Source of the DNA: DASSQJ01 sp963726295
Lineage (GTDB): Bacteria > Actinomycetota > Actinomycetes > Actinomycetales > Dermatophilaceae
Direction: 5' to 3'
NCBI GenBank assembly: GCA_963726295.1
Contig: CAVSBW010000011.1
Span: 248,001-312,000, forward strand
DNA length: 64,000 nt
Of this stretch, positions 1 through 8,274 are shown one piece after another. Position numbers and translations under genes: made by a program. Each line of letters opens with the position of its first letter. Positions within the stretch are counted from its first letter, which is position 1. The notes under the pieces are model-generated. The model was not told the DNA's origin. It did no database searches and saw only the letters and a list, made by a program, of their open reading frames with translations.

Positions 1-936
1 CTTGACCGCCGAGTGCGCCACCGAGGCCGAACCGAGGCCGGCCTCGTTGGAGAAGGCCGCCCGCTGGAACCCGACGATCAGGGCGCCGATGGCACCGCCG
101 GCGACCCCCTCGGGAGTGAACGCCCCGCTGAAGATGGACCCGATCGCCTCGGGGATGGATGTGAAGTTCCAGATCAGCACGATGATGCAGGCGGTGACGT
201 AGAGAACCGCCATGAACGGGACGATCTTCTCCGTCACCCGGGCGATGCTCTTGATCCCACCGATGATGACGGCTCCGGCCGCGGCCGCGAAGACCAGGCC
301 GACGATCCACGAGTTGTCCGCCAGGAAGGAGCCCTCGCCACCGGTGACGGCGACGATCTGCGCCGTGGCCTGGTTGGACTGGAACATGTTGCCGCCGCCG
401 ACCGCGCCACCGATCATGAAGATCGAGAAGAAGACCGCGAGAACCTTGCCGAACCCGGCCATCCCGCGCTCGGCCAGGCCGTCGCGCAGGTAGTACATCG
501 GGCCACCGGAGACGGTGCCGTCGGCGTGCTCACGGCGGTACTTCACGCCCATCATGCACTCGGCCATCTTGGTCGCCATGCCGAGCAGGCCGGCCAGGAT
601 CATCCAGAAGGTCGCGCCGGGGCCACCGAGCGAGATGGCGATGGCGACACCGGCGATGTTGCCGAGGCCGACCGTGCCCGAGACCGCTGTGGCGAGCGCC
701 TGGAAGTGGCTGACCTCACCGGCGTCGTCGGGGTCGGAGTACTTGCCGCGCACGAGGTCGATCGAGAGCTTGGGGCCGCGCACCTGCATGAAGCCGAGCC
801 ACACGGTGAAGAACGCCCCGGCGATGACCAGCCAGACGACGATAAGCGGAAGGGTGGCGCCGGCGATCTCGACCGAGTAGAAGACCGTGTTGGTGATCCA
901 CTCCGATGCGCTGTTGAACCAGTCGACGGGGTTCAT
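1..936 (-). CDS. Alanine/glycine:cation symporter (AGCS family), C-terminus cut by window edge
   Basis: Integral membrane symporter that probably imports alanine or glycine with Na+ or H+. I translated the complement from ATG at 936; the frame stays open to base 1, so about 312 N-terminal residues are seen and the rest is outside the window. Hydrophobic helices alternate with family motifs GTVGLGNIAGVA (about residue 75) and GGPMYYLRDGL (about residue 145), both typical of AGCS proteins. Its start overlaps the stop of the upstream universal stress gene by one base (TGATG), so the two are probably translationally coupled. Substrate is inferred from the family only. Confidence 0.88.
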   Translation of the reverse strand, partial: MNPVDWFNSASEWITNTVFYSVEIAGATLPLIVVWLVIAGAFFTVWLGFMQVRGPKLSIDLVRGKYSDPDDAGEVSHFQALATAVSGTVGLGNIAGVAIAISLGGPGATFWMILAGLLGMATKMAECMMGVKYRREHADGTVSGGPMYYLRDGLAERGMAGFGKVLAVFFSIFMIGGAVGGGNMFQSNQATAQIVAVTGGEGSFLADNSWIVGLVFAAAAGAVIIGGIKSIARVTEKIVPFMAVLYVTACIIVLIWNFTSIPEAIGSIFSGAFTPEGVAGGAIGALIVGFQRAAFSNEAGLGSASVAHSAVK

Positions 937-1367
937 CAGGGCACCACCGTCACCGGGATCTTGGCGTGCTGCACCAAGCGGCTCGCCACGCTGCCGAAGA
1001 TGGCCTCGCGCAGCCCGGAGTCACCGGTGCGCCCGACGATGATGTGGACGGCCGAGGTGTCGTCGGCGATGTCGAGGATGGTCTCGGACGGCTTGCCGTG
1101 GTGCACGACGGCTTCGTGGGGCACCCCGCCGTTCTCGGCGATCTCGCTCATCGGCGCCAGGATCTGCTCGTTCGCGGCCTCGATCTCGCGTTGCCGTTCA
1201 CGGTGCCGGTGATCGTTCTCGGACGGGGTGGTGAAGGAGTAGGGAGTCCAGGGGATGACGTGCACGAGAACCACCTTCCATTCGTTCCGACGCGCCCGTT
1301 CGACAGCGAACTCCACCGCCCTCGTCGACACGTCGCTGTTGTCCACTCCGACGACTACGGTGTCCAT
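936..1367 (-). CDS. Universal stress protein, UspA family
   Basis: Single-domain 143-aa Usp protein, a cytosolic ATP-binding stress protein. The ATP-binding signature G-x2-G-x9-G-S is present at residues 112-126 (GRTG then GS), and the N-terminus has the usual VVVGVDNSD strand. Length is normal for a one-domain Usp. It is the first gene of a two-gene unit with the downstream symporter, overlapping by one base. The ligand and stress that induce it cannot be read from the sequence. Confidence 0.9.
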   Translation of the reverse strand: MDTVVVGVDNSDVSTRAVEFAVERARRNEWKVVLVHVIPWTPYSFTTPSENDHRHRERQREIEAANEQILAPMSEIAENGGVPHEAVVHHGKPSETILDIADDTSAVHIIVGRTGDSGLREAIFGSVASRLVQHAKIPVTVVP

Positions 1368-1442
1368 TGGCCCTCCAGGTCTGGCGGATCGTGGTCGGCC
1401 ACCTTAGCGAAGACTGTGAGCCGCGCCACTCGGGCCGACCCC

Positions 1443-1448
1443 TAGGAT
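1443..1448 (+). promoter_or_regulatory. Candidate -10 box (TAGGAT) for lemA-like gene
   Basis: TAGGAT lies 32 nt upstream of the GTG start of the LemA gene, leaving room for a short leader that contains the Shine-Dalgarno-like GAGGAG. No convincing -35 was identified, as is common in actinobacteria. Confidence 0.4.
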
Positions 1449-1480
1449 CGCGCCCAGTCGAACCTTCCGAGGAGCATCCC

Positions 1481-2164
1481 GTGACCATCGGCACCATCGT
1501 CGTGATCGTCCTCGTCATCGTCGTGGCCGCCCTGGCCATCTGGGCGGTGAGCGCCTACAACGGCCTGGTCCGGCTGCGAAACCTCGTGCAGGAGGCCTGG
1601 CGCCAGATCGATGTCGAGCTGACCCGCCGCCACGACCTCATCGGCAACCTCGTCGAGACCGTCAAGGGCTACGCCGCGCACGAGCGGGGCACGCTCGAGG
1701 ACGTGATGCGGGCCCGCTCGGCGGCGATGGCGCCGAACCAGTCACCGGCCCAGCAGGCCGAGAGCGAGAACATCCTCAGCCAGGCGCTCGGTCGGCTCAT
1801 CGCCGTCGCGGAGGCGTACCCGGACCTCAAGGCCAACCAGAACTTCCTCGCCCTCCAGAACGAGCTGACCTCCACCGAGGACCGCATCGCCTCGGCCCGG
1901 CGCTACTACAACGCCACCGTCCGCGACCTGAACACGCGGGTCGAGACGGTGCCGACCAACCTCATCGCCGGCCTGTTCCACATCGAGCGCGCCGAGTACT
2001 TCGAGGCGGTGGGCGAGCAGCGGGAGGCGCCCCGGGTCGACTTCGGCCAGCGCGACGCCACCATCCCGCCGCCGAGCGGGTACCAGCAGGGCGGGACGCC
2101 CGGTGCGGCCGGCCCGGCCGCCGGGGGCACCCCGCCGTCGCCCCCGGGGCCACCCCCCGCCTGA
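1481..2164 (+). CDS. LemA family protein
   Basis: 227-aa membrane-anchored protein. One N-terminal transmembrane helix (residues 3-23, rich in V/I/A) is followed by the helical LemA core: YNGLVRLRN, EAWRQIDVELTRRHDLIGNLVETVKGY in part, and RRYYNATVRDLN. The tail from about residue 185 is Pro/Gly-rich and probably disordered. The start is GTG at 1481 because GAGGAG lies just upstream and the membrane helix begins immediately; longer in-frame upstream sequence is not LemA-like. The function of LemA proteins is poorly known; an association with envelope or proteolysis is only suggested by the family. Confidence 0.88.
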   Translation: MTIGTIVVIVLVIVVAALAIWAVSAYNGLVRLRNLVQEAWRQIDVELTRRHDLIGNLVETVKGYAAHERGTLEDVMRARSAAMAPNQSPAQQAESENILSQALGRLIAVAEAYPDLKANQNFLALQNELTSTEDRIASARRYYNATVRDLNTRVETVPTNLIAGLFHIERAEYFEAVGEQREAPRVDFGQRDATIPPPSGYQQGGTPGAAGPAAGGTPPSPPGPPPA

Positions 2165-2223
2165 CCGAGCGGTCGCCGCCTCGACGAGGTTCTCCCTGCC
2201 CGGTGTCCGGAGGGTGAGGGGCC

Positions 2224-2229
2224 TAGGGT
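2224..2229 (+). promoter_or_regulatory. -10 box TAGGGT, leaderless arrangement
   Basis: TAGGGT ends 7 nt before ATG 2237. This places the transcript start at or next to the ATG and argues against the GTG at 2228, which would overlap the -10 box. Confidence 0.5.
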
Positions 2230-2236
2230 GGCCGCC

Positions 2237-2812
2237 ATGTTCACCCGCCACTGGTCGCCGACCCGGGTCTTCGTCCTGAGCACCGGGCGGTGCGGCTCGA
2301 CGACGTTCATCCGCGCGTGCGACCACCTGACCAACTACACCTCGGGCCACGAGACGCGGGCCGCCCGGGCGGGCGAGAAGCGCTTCGACTATCCCGAGCG
2401 GCACATCGAGAGCGACAACCGGCTGTCGTGGATGCTCGGCGACCTGGGGCGACGGTTCGACCCGAAGCAGACGCTCTACGTGCACCTGACGCGCGACCGC
2501 GAGGAGGTGGCCCGGTCCTTCCTCAAGCGCTTCGACAACCCGAGCCGGGCAGGCATCATCACTGCGTTCTCACACGCCATCGTGATGCACCGCCGCGACT
2601 GGCCGCCGCGGCAGCAGATCGACCTCTGCCGCTTCTACGTCGACGTCGTGACGAGCAACATCGAGGCGTTCCTCGAGCACCAGCCGCACACGCTCGCCGT
2701 CCGCCTGGAGACGGCGGACACCGACTTTCCCCGGTTCCTGTCCATGATCCGTGCCGAGGGTGACCTCGAGGCGGCGCAGGGCGAGTGGGGGGTCCGGCAC
2801 AACGCGTCGTGA
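2237..2812 (+). CDS. Sulfotransferase-like P-loop protein
   Basis: 191-aa protein starting with VFVLSTGRCGSTTF (about residues 10-23), which matches the 5'-phosphosulfate-binding loop of PAPS-dependent sulfotransferases. A second feature, LYVHLTRDREEVARSF, resembles the 3'-phosphate-binding strand and helix. It is shorter than most sulfotransferases (about 250-300 aa), so it may be a compact or divergent member. ATG 2237 is preferred over GTG 2228 because a -10 box overlaps the latter. Acceptor substrate is unknown; no neighbouring biosynthetic genes give a hint. Confidence 0.62.
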   Translation: MFTRHWSPTRVFVLSTGRCGSTTFIRACDHLTNYTSGHETRAARAGEKRFDYPERHIESDNRLSWMLGDLGRRFDPKQTLYVHLTRDREEVARSFLKRFDNPSRAGIITAFSHAIVMHRRDWPPRQQIDLCRFYVDVVTSNIEAFLEHQPHTLAVRLETADTDFPRFLSMIRAEGDLEAAQGEWGVRHNAS

Positions 2813-2947
2813 CCGGCGCCGCCGGCCGGGTCAGGACGAGGTCCGCAGCGGTGTCGGACGTCGCAGTCGCGCCGTCAACCGGTCGGTGGACGCCACGTCA
2901 ACCGCCCGGGCGTGGTCGCGCGTCGTGTGCTGGAGCACGCTGGAGGC

Positions 2948-3823
2948 ATGACAGCAACAGCCATCCGCATCCGGGGCCTGGTCAAGGCCTACGGTGACCA
3001 CCGCGCCGTCGACGGCATCGACCTCGACATCCACACGGGGGAGGTCTTCTCCCTCCTCGGCCCCAACGGCGCCGGCAAGACGACGACCGTCGAGATCCTC
3101 GAGGGCTTCCGCGACCGGGACGCCGGCGAGGTCGCCGTCCTCGGCACCGACCCCCACGGCTCCCCGCTCCGCTGGCGCGACCGCATCGGGATCGTCCTGC
3201 AGACCTCCGGCGGCCTCGACCTCCTGACGCCGCGCGAGGTGCTGCGGAGCACCGCGAAGGCCTACCGCACACCGCGCGACGTCGACGAGGTGCTCGCCGC
3301 GGTGGGCCTCACCGAGAAGGCCGACGACCGGGTCGTGGGCCTCTCCGGCGGCCAGCGACGCCGCCTCGACGTCGGGCTCGGCATCGTCGGCGACCCGGAG
3401 CTGCTCTTCCTCGACGAGCCGACGACCGGTTTCGACCCCCAGGCCCGCCGCGAGTTCTGGACGCTGATCCGCAGCCTCGCGACCGGCGGCACGACGATCC
3501 TCCTCACCACCCACTACCTCGACGAGGCCGAGCACCTGGCCGACCGGGTCGGGGTGATCGCCGGCGGGCGCCTCCTGGCCCTCGACACCCCGGCCGACCT
3601 CGGCGGACGCCAGAGCGAGCGGGCCACGGTCACCTGGGAGGAGGACGGGCAGCGGCACACGCTGCGCACCGACAGCCCGACCGCCGAGGTCGCCCGGCTG
3701 GCGGCCCGCTTCCCGGGTGAGGTGCCCGAGCTCACCGTCACCCGTCCCTCGCTCGAGGACACCTACCTCGAGCTCATCGCTCCCCACGTCACCGACGCGA
3801 CCACCCAGGAGGTCCCGGCATGA
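2948..3823 (+). CDS. ABC-2 exporter, ATP-binding subunit
   Basis: 291-aa cytoplasmic ATPase of a drug/lipid-type ABC-2 exporter. Walker A GPNGAGKTT (about residue 38), Q-loop LQTSGGLD, signature LSGGQRRRLDV, Walker B LLFLDEPTTGFD and H-loop TTHYLDEAEHL are all present in order. The C-terminal part resembles the DrrA-type extension. ATG 2948 follows CTGGAGG; its stop overlaps the permease start (ATGA). With the permease and the two-component genes it forms a four-gene unit, a layout typical of self-protective export under kinase control. Substrate is unknown. Confidence 0.9.
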   Translation: MTATAIRIRGLVKAYGDHRAVDGIDLDIHTGEVFSLLGPNGAGKTTTVEILEGFRDRDAGEVAVLGTDPHGSPLRWRDRIGIVLQTSGGLDLLTPREVLRSTAKAYRTPRDVDEVLAAVGLTEKADDRVVGLSGGQRRRLDVGLGIVGDPELLFLDEPTTGFDPQARREFWTLIRSLATGGTTILLTTHYLDEAEHLADRVGVIAGGRLLALDTPADLGGRQSERATVTWEEDGQRHTLRTDSPTAEVARLAARFPGEVPELTVTRPSLEDTYLELIAPHVTDATTQEVPA

Positions 3824-4614
3824 GCACCCTGGCCATCGGTCTCGACCGCACCGTCGTCGAGCTGAAGATGTACTCCCGCGAGAAGGAGGCGGTCTTCTTC
3901 TCCTTCCTCTTCCCGATCCTGCTGCTGACCCTGTTCTCCGTGATCTTCGGGGGCCAGTTCGACGGCGAGTCCGAGATGACCGCCGGCTGGTTCTTCCTGC
4001 CCGGCATGATCGCCGCCGGCGTGCTGCTCACCAGCTTCCAGACGATGGCGCTGTCGGTGGCCACGGAGCGCGACGACGGCTCGCTCAAGCGGCTGCGTGC
4101 CACCCCGATGCCGCCGGCGTCGTACTTCCTCGGCAAGGTCGGCCTCGTGGGGCTCACCTCCCTGCTCCAGCTCGTCCTGCTGCTGCTCGTCGCCCGCCTC
4201 TTCTTCGACGTGCCGATGCCCGCCGCTGCCAGCCGGTGGGGGTTGTTCGCGGCCGTGTTCGTCTTCGGGGTTTTCGGCGGCACCGTGCTCGGCGTCGCGT
4301 ACTCGTCGCTGTCCACCGCGCGCTCCATCGGCGCGGTCGTCATCGGCCCGATGCTCGTGCTCCAGTTCATCTCCGGCGTCTACATCGGCTGGGACAGCGT
4401 CCCCGACTGGCTGCGCCAGGTCGCCTCGCTGTTCCCGCTGAAGTGGATCGCCCAGGGCATGCGATCCGTCTTCTACCCGGACTCGATGGCCGCCAACGAG
4501 ATGGCCGGCGTCTGGGAGCCGGGTCGGACCCTGCTGGTCCTCGCGGCGTGGGCGGTCGGCGGGCTCTTCCTCTGTGTCACCACCTTCCGCTGGTTCAAGC
4601 GCGGCTCGGTCTGA
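3820..4614 (+). CDS. ABC-2 exporter, membrane subunit
   Basis: 264-aa permease with about six hydrophobic helices in the ABC2_membrane pattern: an N-terminal amphipathic start, EAVFFSFLFPILLLTLFSVIFG as the first membrane span, then the loop TERDDGSLKRLRATPMPP that is characteristic of the family, and a last helix near the C-terminus. It overlaps the ATPase gene by 4 bases and is followed after 13 bp by the histidine kinase gene, implying co-transcription. Confidence 0.9.
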   Translation: MSTLAIGLDRTVVELKMYSREKEAVFFSFLFPILLLTLFSVIFGGQFDGESEMTAGWFFLPGMIAAGVLLTSFQTMALSVATERDDGSLKRLRATPMPPASYFLGKVGLVGLTSLLQLVLLLLVARLFFDVPMPAAASRWGLFAAVFVFGVFGGTVLGVAYSSLSTARSIGAVVIGPMLVLQFISGVYIGWDSVPDWLRQVASLFPLKWIAQGMRSVFYPDSMAANEMAGVWEPGRTLLVLAAWAVGGLFLCVTTFRWFKRGSV

Positions 4615-4627
4615 GCCGCGGGGCGCG

Positions 4628-5854
4628 ATGATGGGCGACGTGGACGAGGTGAGGACGGTCGAGCCGGAGGGCTCGTCCAGCGCGGAGCTCGACGCCATGT
4701 GGCGGCGCCAGGAGCCGTTCTGGCACGCGGTCTACGCCGTCGTGTGGACCGCCGCCGCCGTCATCACCGCGCTCGAGCCGCCCGGTCCCTTCGGGTACTG
4801 GCCGACGTTCCTGCTCCTCGGCGTCATGGCCGTCGCCTACGGCTCGCTCGGGGTGCGCGGCCTGCGCCAGAACGAGCGGGCCGGCCTCGTCTACCACCTG
4901 GTCGCGTGGTCGGCGCTGCTCACCATCCAGTGGGTCGACCCCGGTACCGAGACGTGGATCCTCTACTTCGTCCTCTACCCGCAGATGTGGGCGATGCTCG
5001 GCGTCCGTAGGGCCACCATCGGGACGTTCCTCACCCTCGCGGCCTTCGGCGCCACACGCCTGATCCAGAACGAGTTCGGCTCCGGGGCCCTCACGACGAT
5101 CCTCGTCTCGACACTCATCTCGCTCGGCGTCTCGTTGGCGCTCGGGCTGTTCATCAACCGGATCGTCCGCGAGGCCAACGTCCGGGCCCGCACCATCGAC
5201 GAGCTGCGGTCCACCCAGGCCCGGCTCGCCGCCGCCGAGCGCGACCGCGGTGTCCACGAGGAGCGCGAGCGCATCTCCCGCGAGATCCACGACACCCTCG
5301 CCCAGGGGTTCACCTCGGTGGTGACCCTCGCCCGCGCCGCGGACTCCGCGCTCGCCCGCGGCGACGCCGAGACCGTGCGCGAGCGGCTCGCCCTCATCGA
5401 ACGCACCGCGTCCGACAACCTCGCCGAGGCCCGGCTCATCGTCGCCGAGCTCACCCCGGGGCACCTCCAGTCCCGCACCCTCGTCCAGGCCCTGGAGCGG
5501 CTCGGCACATCGCTGAGCAGCGAGAACGGGCTGCGCGCCGACGTGCAGGTCAGTGGCGACCCGGCCCCCCTCGGCGGCGTCGCCGAGGTGGTCATCCTCC
5601 GCACCGCGCAGGAGGCCCTCTCGAACGTGCGCCGGCACGCCGCGGCGGCCCGCGTCGACCTCGCCCTCGACTACGACCCGGGGCGGGTCGTCCTCACCGT
5701 GCGGGACGACGGCCGCGGGTTCGACACCGACGCCGACGCCGGGGGCTTCGGTCTCGACGGCCTGCGGGCCCGCGCCGCCCAGGTCGGGGGAGAGGTGAGC
5801 CTCGTCAGCGCCCCCGGGGTGGGAACGACGCTCCGGCTGGAGGTGCCCCGGTGA
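4628..5854 (+). CDS. Sensor histidine kinase, NarL-type (HisKA_3)
   Basis: 408-aa membrane sensor. About five to six predicted transmembrane segments occupy residues 30-180, then a short coiled stretch, then the HisKA_3 phospho-acceptor motif ISREIHDTLAQGF with His221, and an HATPase domain with N-box QEALSNVRRHA and G-boxes DDGRGF and GFGLDGL. This is the architecture of LiaS/DesK-like sensors of the membrane. The stop overlaps the start of the response regulator (GTGA). Context suggests that it controls the adjacent ABC exporter. Confidence 0.9.
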   Translation: MMGDVDEVRTVEPEGSSSAELDAMWRRQEPFWHAVYAVVWTAAAVITALEPPGPFGYWPTFLLLGVMAVAYGSLGVRGLRQNERAGLVYHLVAWSALLTIQWVDPGTETWILYFVLYPQMWAMLGVRRATIGTFLTLAAFGATRLIQNEFGSGALTTILVSTLISLGVSLALGLFINRIVREANVRARTIDELRSTQARLAAAERDRGVHEERERISREIHDTLAQGFTSVVTLARAADSALARGDAETVRERLALIERTASDNLAEARLIVAELTPGHLQSRTLVQALERLGTSLSSENGLRADVQVSGDPAPLGGVAEVVILRTAQEALSNVRRHAAAARVDLALDYDPGRVVLTVRDDGRGFDTDADAGGFGLDGLRARAAQVGGEVSLVSAPGVGTTLRLEVPR

Positions 5855-6480
5855 TCCGCCTGCTCGTCGTCGACGACCACCCGGTCGTGCGGGCCGGGAT
5901 GGTGGCCGTGCTCGGTGAGGAGGCCGACCTCGACGTGGTGGGGGAGGCCGCCAACGGCGCCGAGGCGCTCGCGCTCGTACCGCGGCTGAAGCCCGACGTG
6001 GTCCTCATGGACCTGCGGATGCCGGTGATGGACGGCGCGGAGGCGACCCGGCGCATCGGCGCCCAGCCCGACCCGCCCCAGGTGCTGGTGCTCACGACGT
6101 ACGACACCGACGCTGACATCGTCCGCGCCGTGGAGGCCGGGGCACGTGGCTACCTCCTCAAGGACGCCCCGACCCCGGTGCTCACCGACGCCATCCGCCG
6201 GGCCGCCCGCGGTGAGACCGTGCTCGCGCCCCCCGTCGCCGCCCGCCTCGCCGACCGCCTGCGCGCACCGGCCCTCCCCGAGCTGACCGCCCGCGAGGTG
6301 GAGGTGCTCGCCCTGGTCGCGCGCGGGCTGTCCAACGCCGACATCGGCCGCGAGCTGTTCATCGGGGAGGCGACGGTGAAGACGCACCTCATCCGGGCGT
6401 TCGCCAAGCTCGGCGTCGACGACCGCACGGCCGCGGTCACCGAGGCCCACCGGCGGGGGCTGCTGGACCTCGGGGCCTGA
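5851..6480 (+). CDS. Response regulator, NarL/FixJ family
   Basis: 209-aa DNA-binding regulator: REC domain with acidic pocket VVDDHP and phospho-acceptor Asp54 (VLMDLRMP), conserved Lys in YLLKDA, then a LuxR-type HTH (LTAREVEVLALVARGLSNADIG ... VKTHL). It is the cognate partner of the overlapping kinase gene and probably regulates the ABC exporter upstream. Confidence 0.92.
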   Translation: MIRLLVVDDHPVVRAGMVAVLGEEADLDVVGEAANGAEALALVPRLKPDVVLMDLRMPVMDGAEATRRIGAQPDPPQVLVLTTYDTDADIVRAVEAGARGYLLKDAPTPVLTDAIRRAARGETVLAPPVAARLADRLRAPALPELTAREVEVLALVARGLSNADIGRELFIGEATVKTHLIRAFAKLGVDDRTAAVTEAHRRGLLDLGA

Positions 6481-6513
6481 CCCCGCGGGGACCGGAGGGG
6501 CCGGTCCGCGGGG
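6481..6513. terminator. GC-rich hairpin between convergent genes
   Basis: CCCCGCGGGGACCGG, loop AGGGG, then CCGGTCCGCGGGG starts at the stop codon of the response regulator. It faces the convergent SDR gene and could serve both strands. There is no T-tract, as usual in high-GC genomes. Confidence 0.5.
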
Positions 6514-6529
6514 GGGTCGGCGTGGCCGG

Positions 6530-7282
6530 TCAGCGGGCCATGTACCCGCCGTCGATGTACAGCTCGAGGCCGGTGACGAAGGTGGCGTCGTCGCTCGCGA
6601 GGTACGCGGCACCCGCGGCCACCTCCTCGGGCCGGCCGAGCCGCCCCATCGGGGTGACGGCGAGGATGGCGTCCTCGATCTCCGTGCCCCGAGCCTGGTC
6701 GAGGATCGGGGTGTCGATGAACCCCGGGTGGATCGAGTTGACCCGCACGCCCTCCGTGGCCCAGTGCAGCGCGATGTTCTTCGTCAGCGTCCGCACCGCG
6801 CCCTTGGCGGCGTGGTAGGCGGGCGAGCCGCCGAAGCCCCCGCTGGAGCCGAAGATCGAGCTGATGTTGACCACCGAGCCGTTCCCGGAAGCCTTGAGCA
6901 GGGGGGCAGCCGTCCGCATCCCGAGGAAGACCCCCGTCTGGTCGATCGCCACGGTGCGGTTCCAGTCGGCCAGTGTCGTGTCCTCGATGGGCGCGAGGTC
7001 GCCCATCCCGGCGTTGTTGACGAGGACGTCGAGCCCGCCGTAGCTGTCCTGGGCCACGGCACACGCGGCCTCCCAGTCGGCCTCGCTGACGACGTCGTGG
7101 TGCACGAAGACGGCCTCGCCCCCGGCCGCGCGGATCTGCTCGACGGTCGTGGCGCCACCGGGGTCGTCGATGTCGGTGACCACGACCCTCGCCCCCTCGT
7201 CGGCCAGCCGCCTCGCGATGGCACGGCCGATCCCGCTCGCCGCGCCCGTGACCAGGGCACTGCGGCCTTCGAGCCTGTTCAT
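6530..7282 (-). CDS. SDR family NAD(P)-dependent oxidoreductase
   Basis: 250-aa classical short-chain dehydrogenase. Cofactor motif TGAASGIG at residues 12-19, an acidic residue after the second strand (VVTDIDD) favouring NAD(H), structural NNAG, catalytic Ser in NISS, and Y-x3-K in YHAAK. The C-terminal GGYM end is typical. A GGAGG-type ribosome site precedes ATG 7282. Length is normal. Substrate is not predictable. It is 111 bp downstream of the DedA gene on the same strand, so co-transcription is possible but unproven. Confidence 0.9.
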   Translation of the reverse strand: MNRLEGRSALVTGAASGIGRAIARRLADEGARVVVTDIDDPGGATTVEQIRAAGGEAVFVHHDVVSEADWEAACAVAQDSYGGLDVLVNNAGMGDLAPIEDTTLADWNRTVAIDQTGVFLGMRTAAPLLKASGNGSVVNISSIFGSSGGFGGSPAYHAAKGAVRTLTKNIALHWATEGVRVNSIHPGFIDTPILDQARGTEIEDAILAVTPMGRLGRPEEVAAGAAYLASDDATFVTGLELYIDGGYMAR

Positions 7283-7393
7283 GTCTCCTCCTTGACGTCG
7301 GGAGGGGACGGGGACCCGCCCCCTCCCAGTCTCCGCTGCGCAGGGGTGGGCGACGCCGTCTGCTCCGTCACACCGACGGGGCGGGCGGCAGCC

Positions 7394-8092
7394 TCATCGG
7401 TGGTCGTCGGTGAGGGTGTCCGAGGCGTCCTGGATGACCTCTGCGGTCTCCTCCACGGCGTCGGAGGCGACGCGCTTTGCCTCGCGGCGGTGCCTGAGGA
7501 ACTCGAAGGCCATCGGCAGCACCGACAGGAAGACGATGAGCAGGATGGCGGCCTCGAGGTTGTCGCGCACCAGCGGGATCCCGCCGAGGAAGTAGCCCGC
7601 GAGGGTGACGATGACGACCCAGAGGGCCGCGCCGACGGCCGACCAGGTGAAGAAGTGCCTGCGGTTCATCCGGCCGATGCCGGCGACCACGGTGATGTAC
7701 GTGCGGACGATCGGCACGAACCGCCCGAGCACCAGGGCCTTGGCGCCGTGCTTCTCGAAGAACGCGGTGGTCTTGTCGAAGTACTCCTTCTTGATGACCC
7801 GCCCGTTGCGTTCTCGCAGCGGAGTGCCCAGGGCCCGGCCGATCTCGTAGCCGACGACGTTTCCGCCGAACGCGGCGACCCAGAGGGCCGCTATCGCGAC
7901 CACCAGGTTGACCTGCATCTCGCCGCCGGCGATGAAGATGCCGATGGCGAAGAGCAGCGAGTCGCCCGGGAGGATCGGGAAGAACAGGCCGCACTCGACG
8001 AACACGATGACCAGCGACACCCAGAAGAACGCGGTGCCGTAGGTGTCGAAGAGGTACTGGGGGTCCATCCAGTCAGGCCCGAGCGCGTGCAT
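7394..8092 (-). CDS. DedA family membrane protein
   Basis: 232-aa DedA/SNARE-associated (VTT) membrane protein, a family linked to flipping of undecaprenyl phosphate or phosphatidylethanolamine and to envelope stress. Features: FVECGLFFPILPGDSLLFAIG near the N-terminus, the GxxxGYEIGRALG motif, and the family loop FGRFVPIVRTYITVVAG with its essential Arg. ATG 8092 is the plausible start; a GTG one codon earlier is possible. The upstream sequence was interrupted by an IS481 element about 100 bp from the start, which may have altered its promoter. A second DedA gene lies near 57 kb. Confidence 0.9.
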   Translation of the reverse strand: MHALGPDWMDPQYLFDTYGTAFFWVSLVIVFVECGLFFPILPGDSLLFAIGIFIAGGEMQVNLVVAIAALWVAAFGGNVVGYEIGRALGTPLRERNGRVIKKEYFDKTTAFFEKHGAKALVLGRFVPIVRTYITVVAGIGRMNRRHFFTWSAVGAALWVVIVTLAGYFLGGIPLVRDNLEAAILLIVFLSVLPMAFEFLRHRREAKRVASDAVEETAEVIQDASDTLTDDHR

Positions 8093-8160
8093 CACGCGGT
8101 CAAGGGTAGTTGTCGAGACTGCCCGCTCCGACCGATCAGCTGCCTCGCCGCCTGTGGAAC

Positions 8161-8185
8161 GTGTGAACTCGCCCGGCGTCCGCGG
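8161..8185 (+). repeat. Left half of a palindrome split by the IS element
   Basis: GTGTGAACTCGCC at 8161-8173 is the left arm, and CCCGGCGTCCGCGG (8172-8185) is repeated directly at 9531-9544 beyond the IS. Removing the element and one repeat copy restores a 36-bp hyphenated palindrome whose 13-nt arms match at 12 positions. Confidence 0.6.
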
Positions 8186-8190
8186 TGTGA

Positions 8191-8213
8191 TTTGAAGGGA
8201 CCTTCTGAACAGT
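8191..8213 (+). repeat. IS481 element, left outer terminal inverted repeat
   Basis: TTTGAAGGGACC followed by TTCTGAACAGT; mirrors the complement of 9503-9525 with two mismatches. The inner copy follows at 8216-8238. Confidence 0.75.
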
Positions 8214-8274
8214 GATGTGAAGGGAGTCTCTGAACACTCGGGGGTGCTTGGTCGAGCGGTCGATTGTTGGCTGC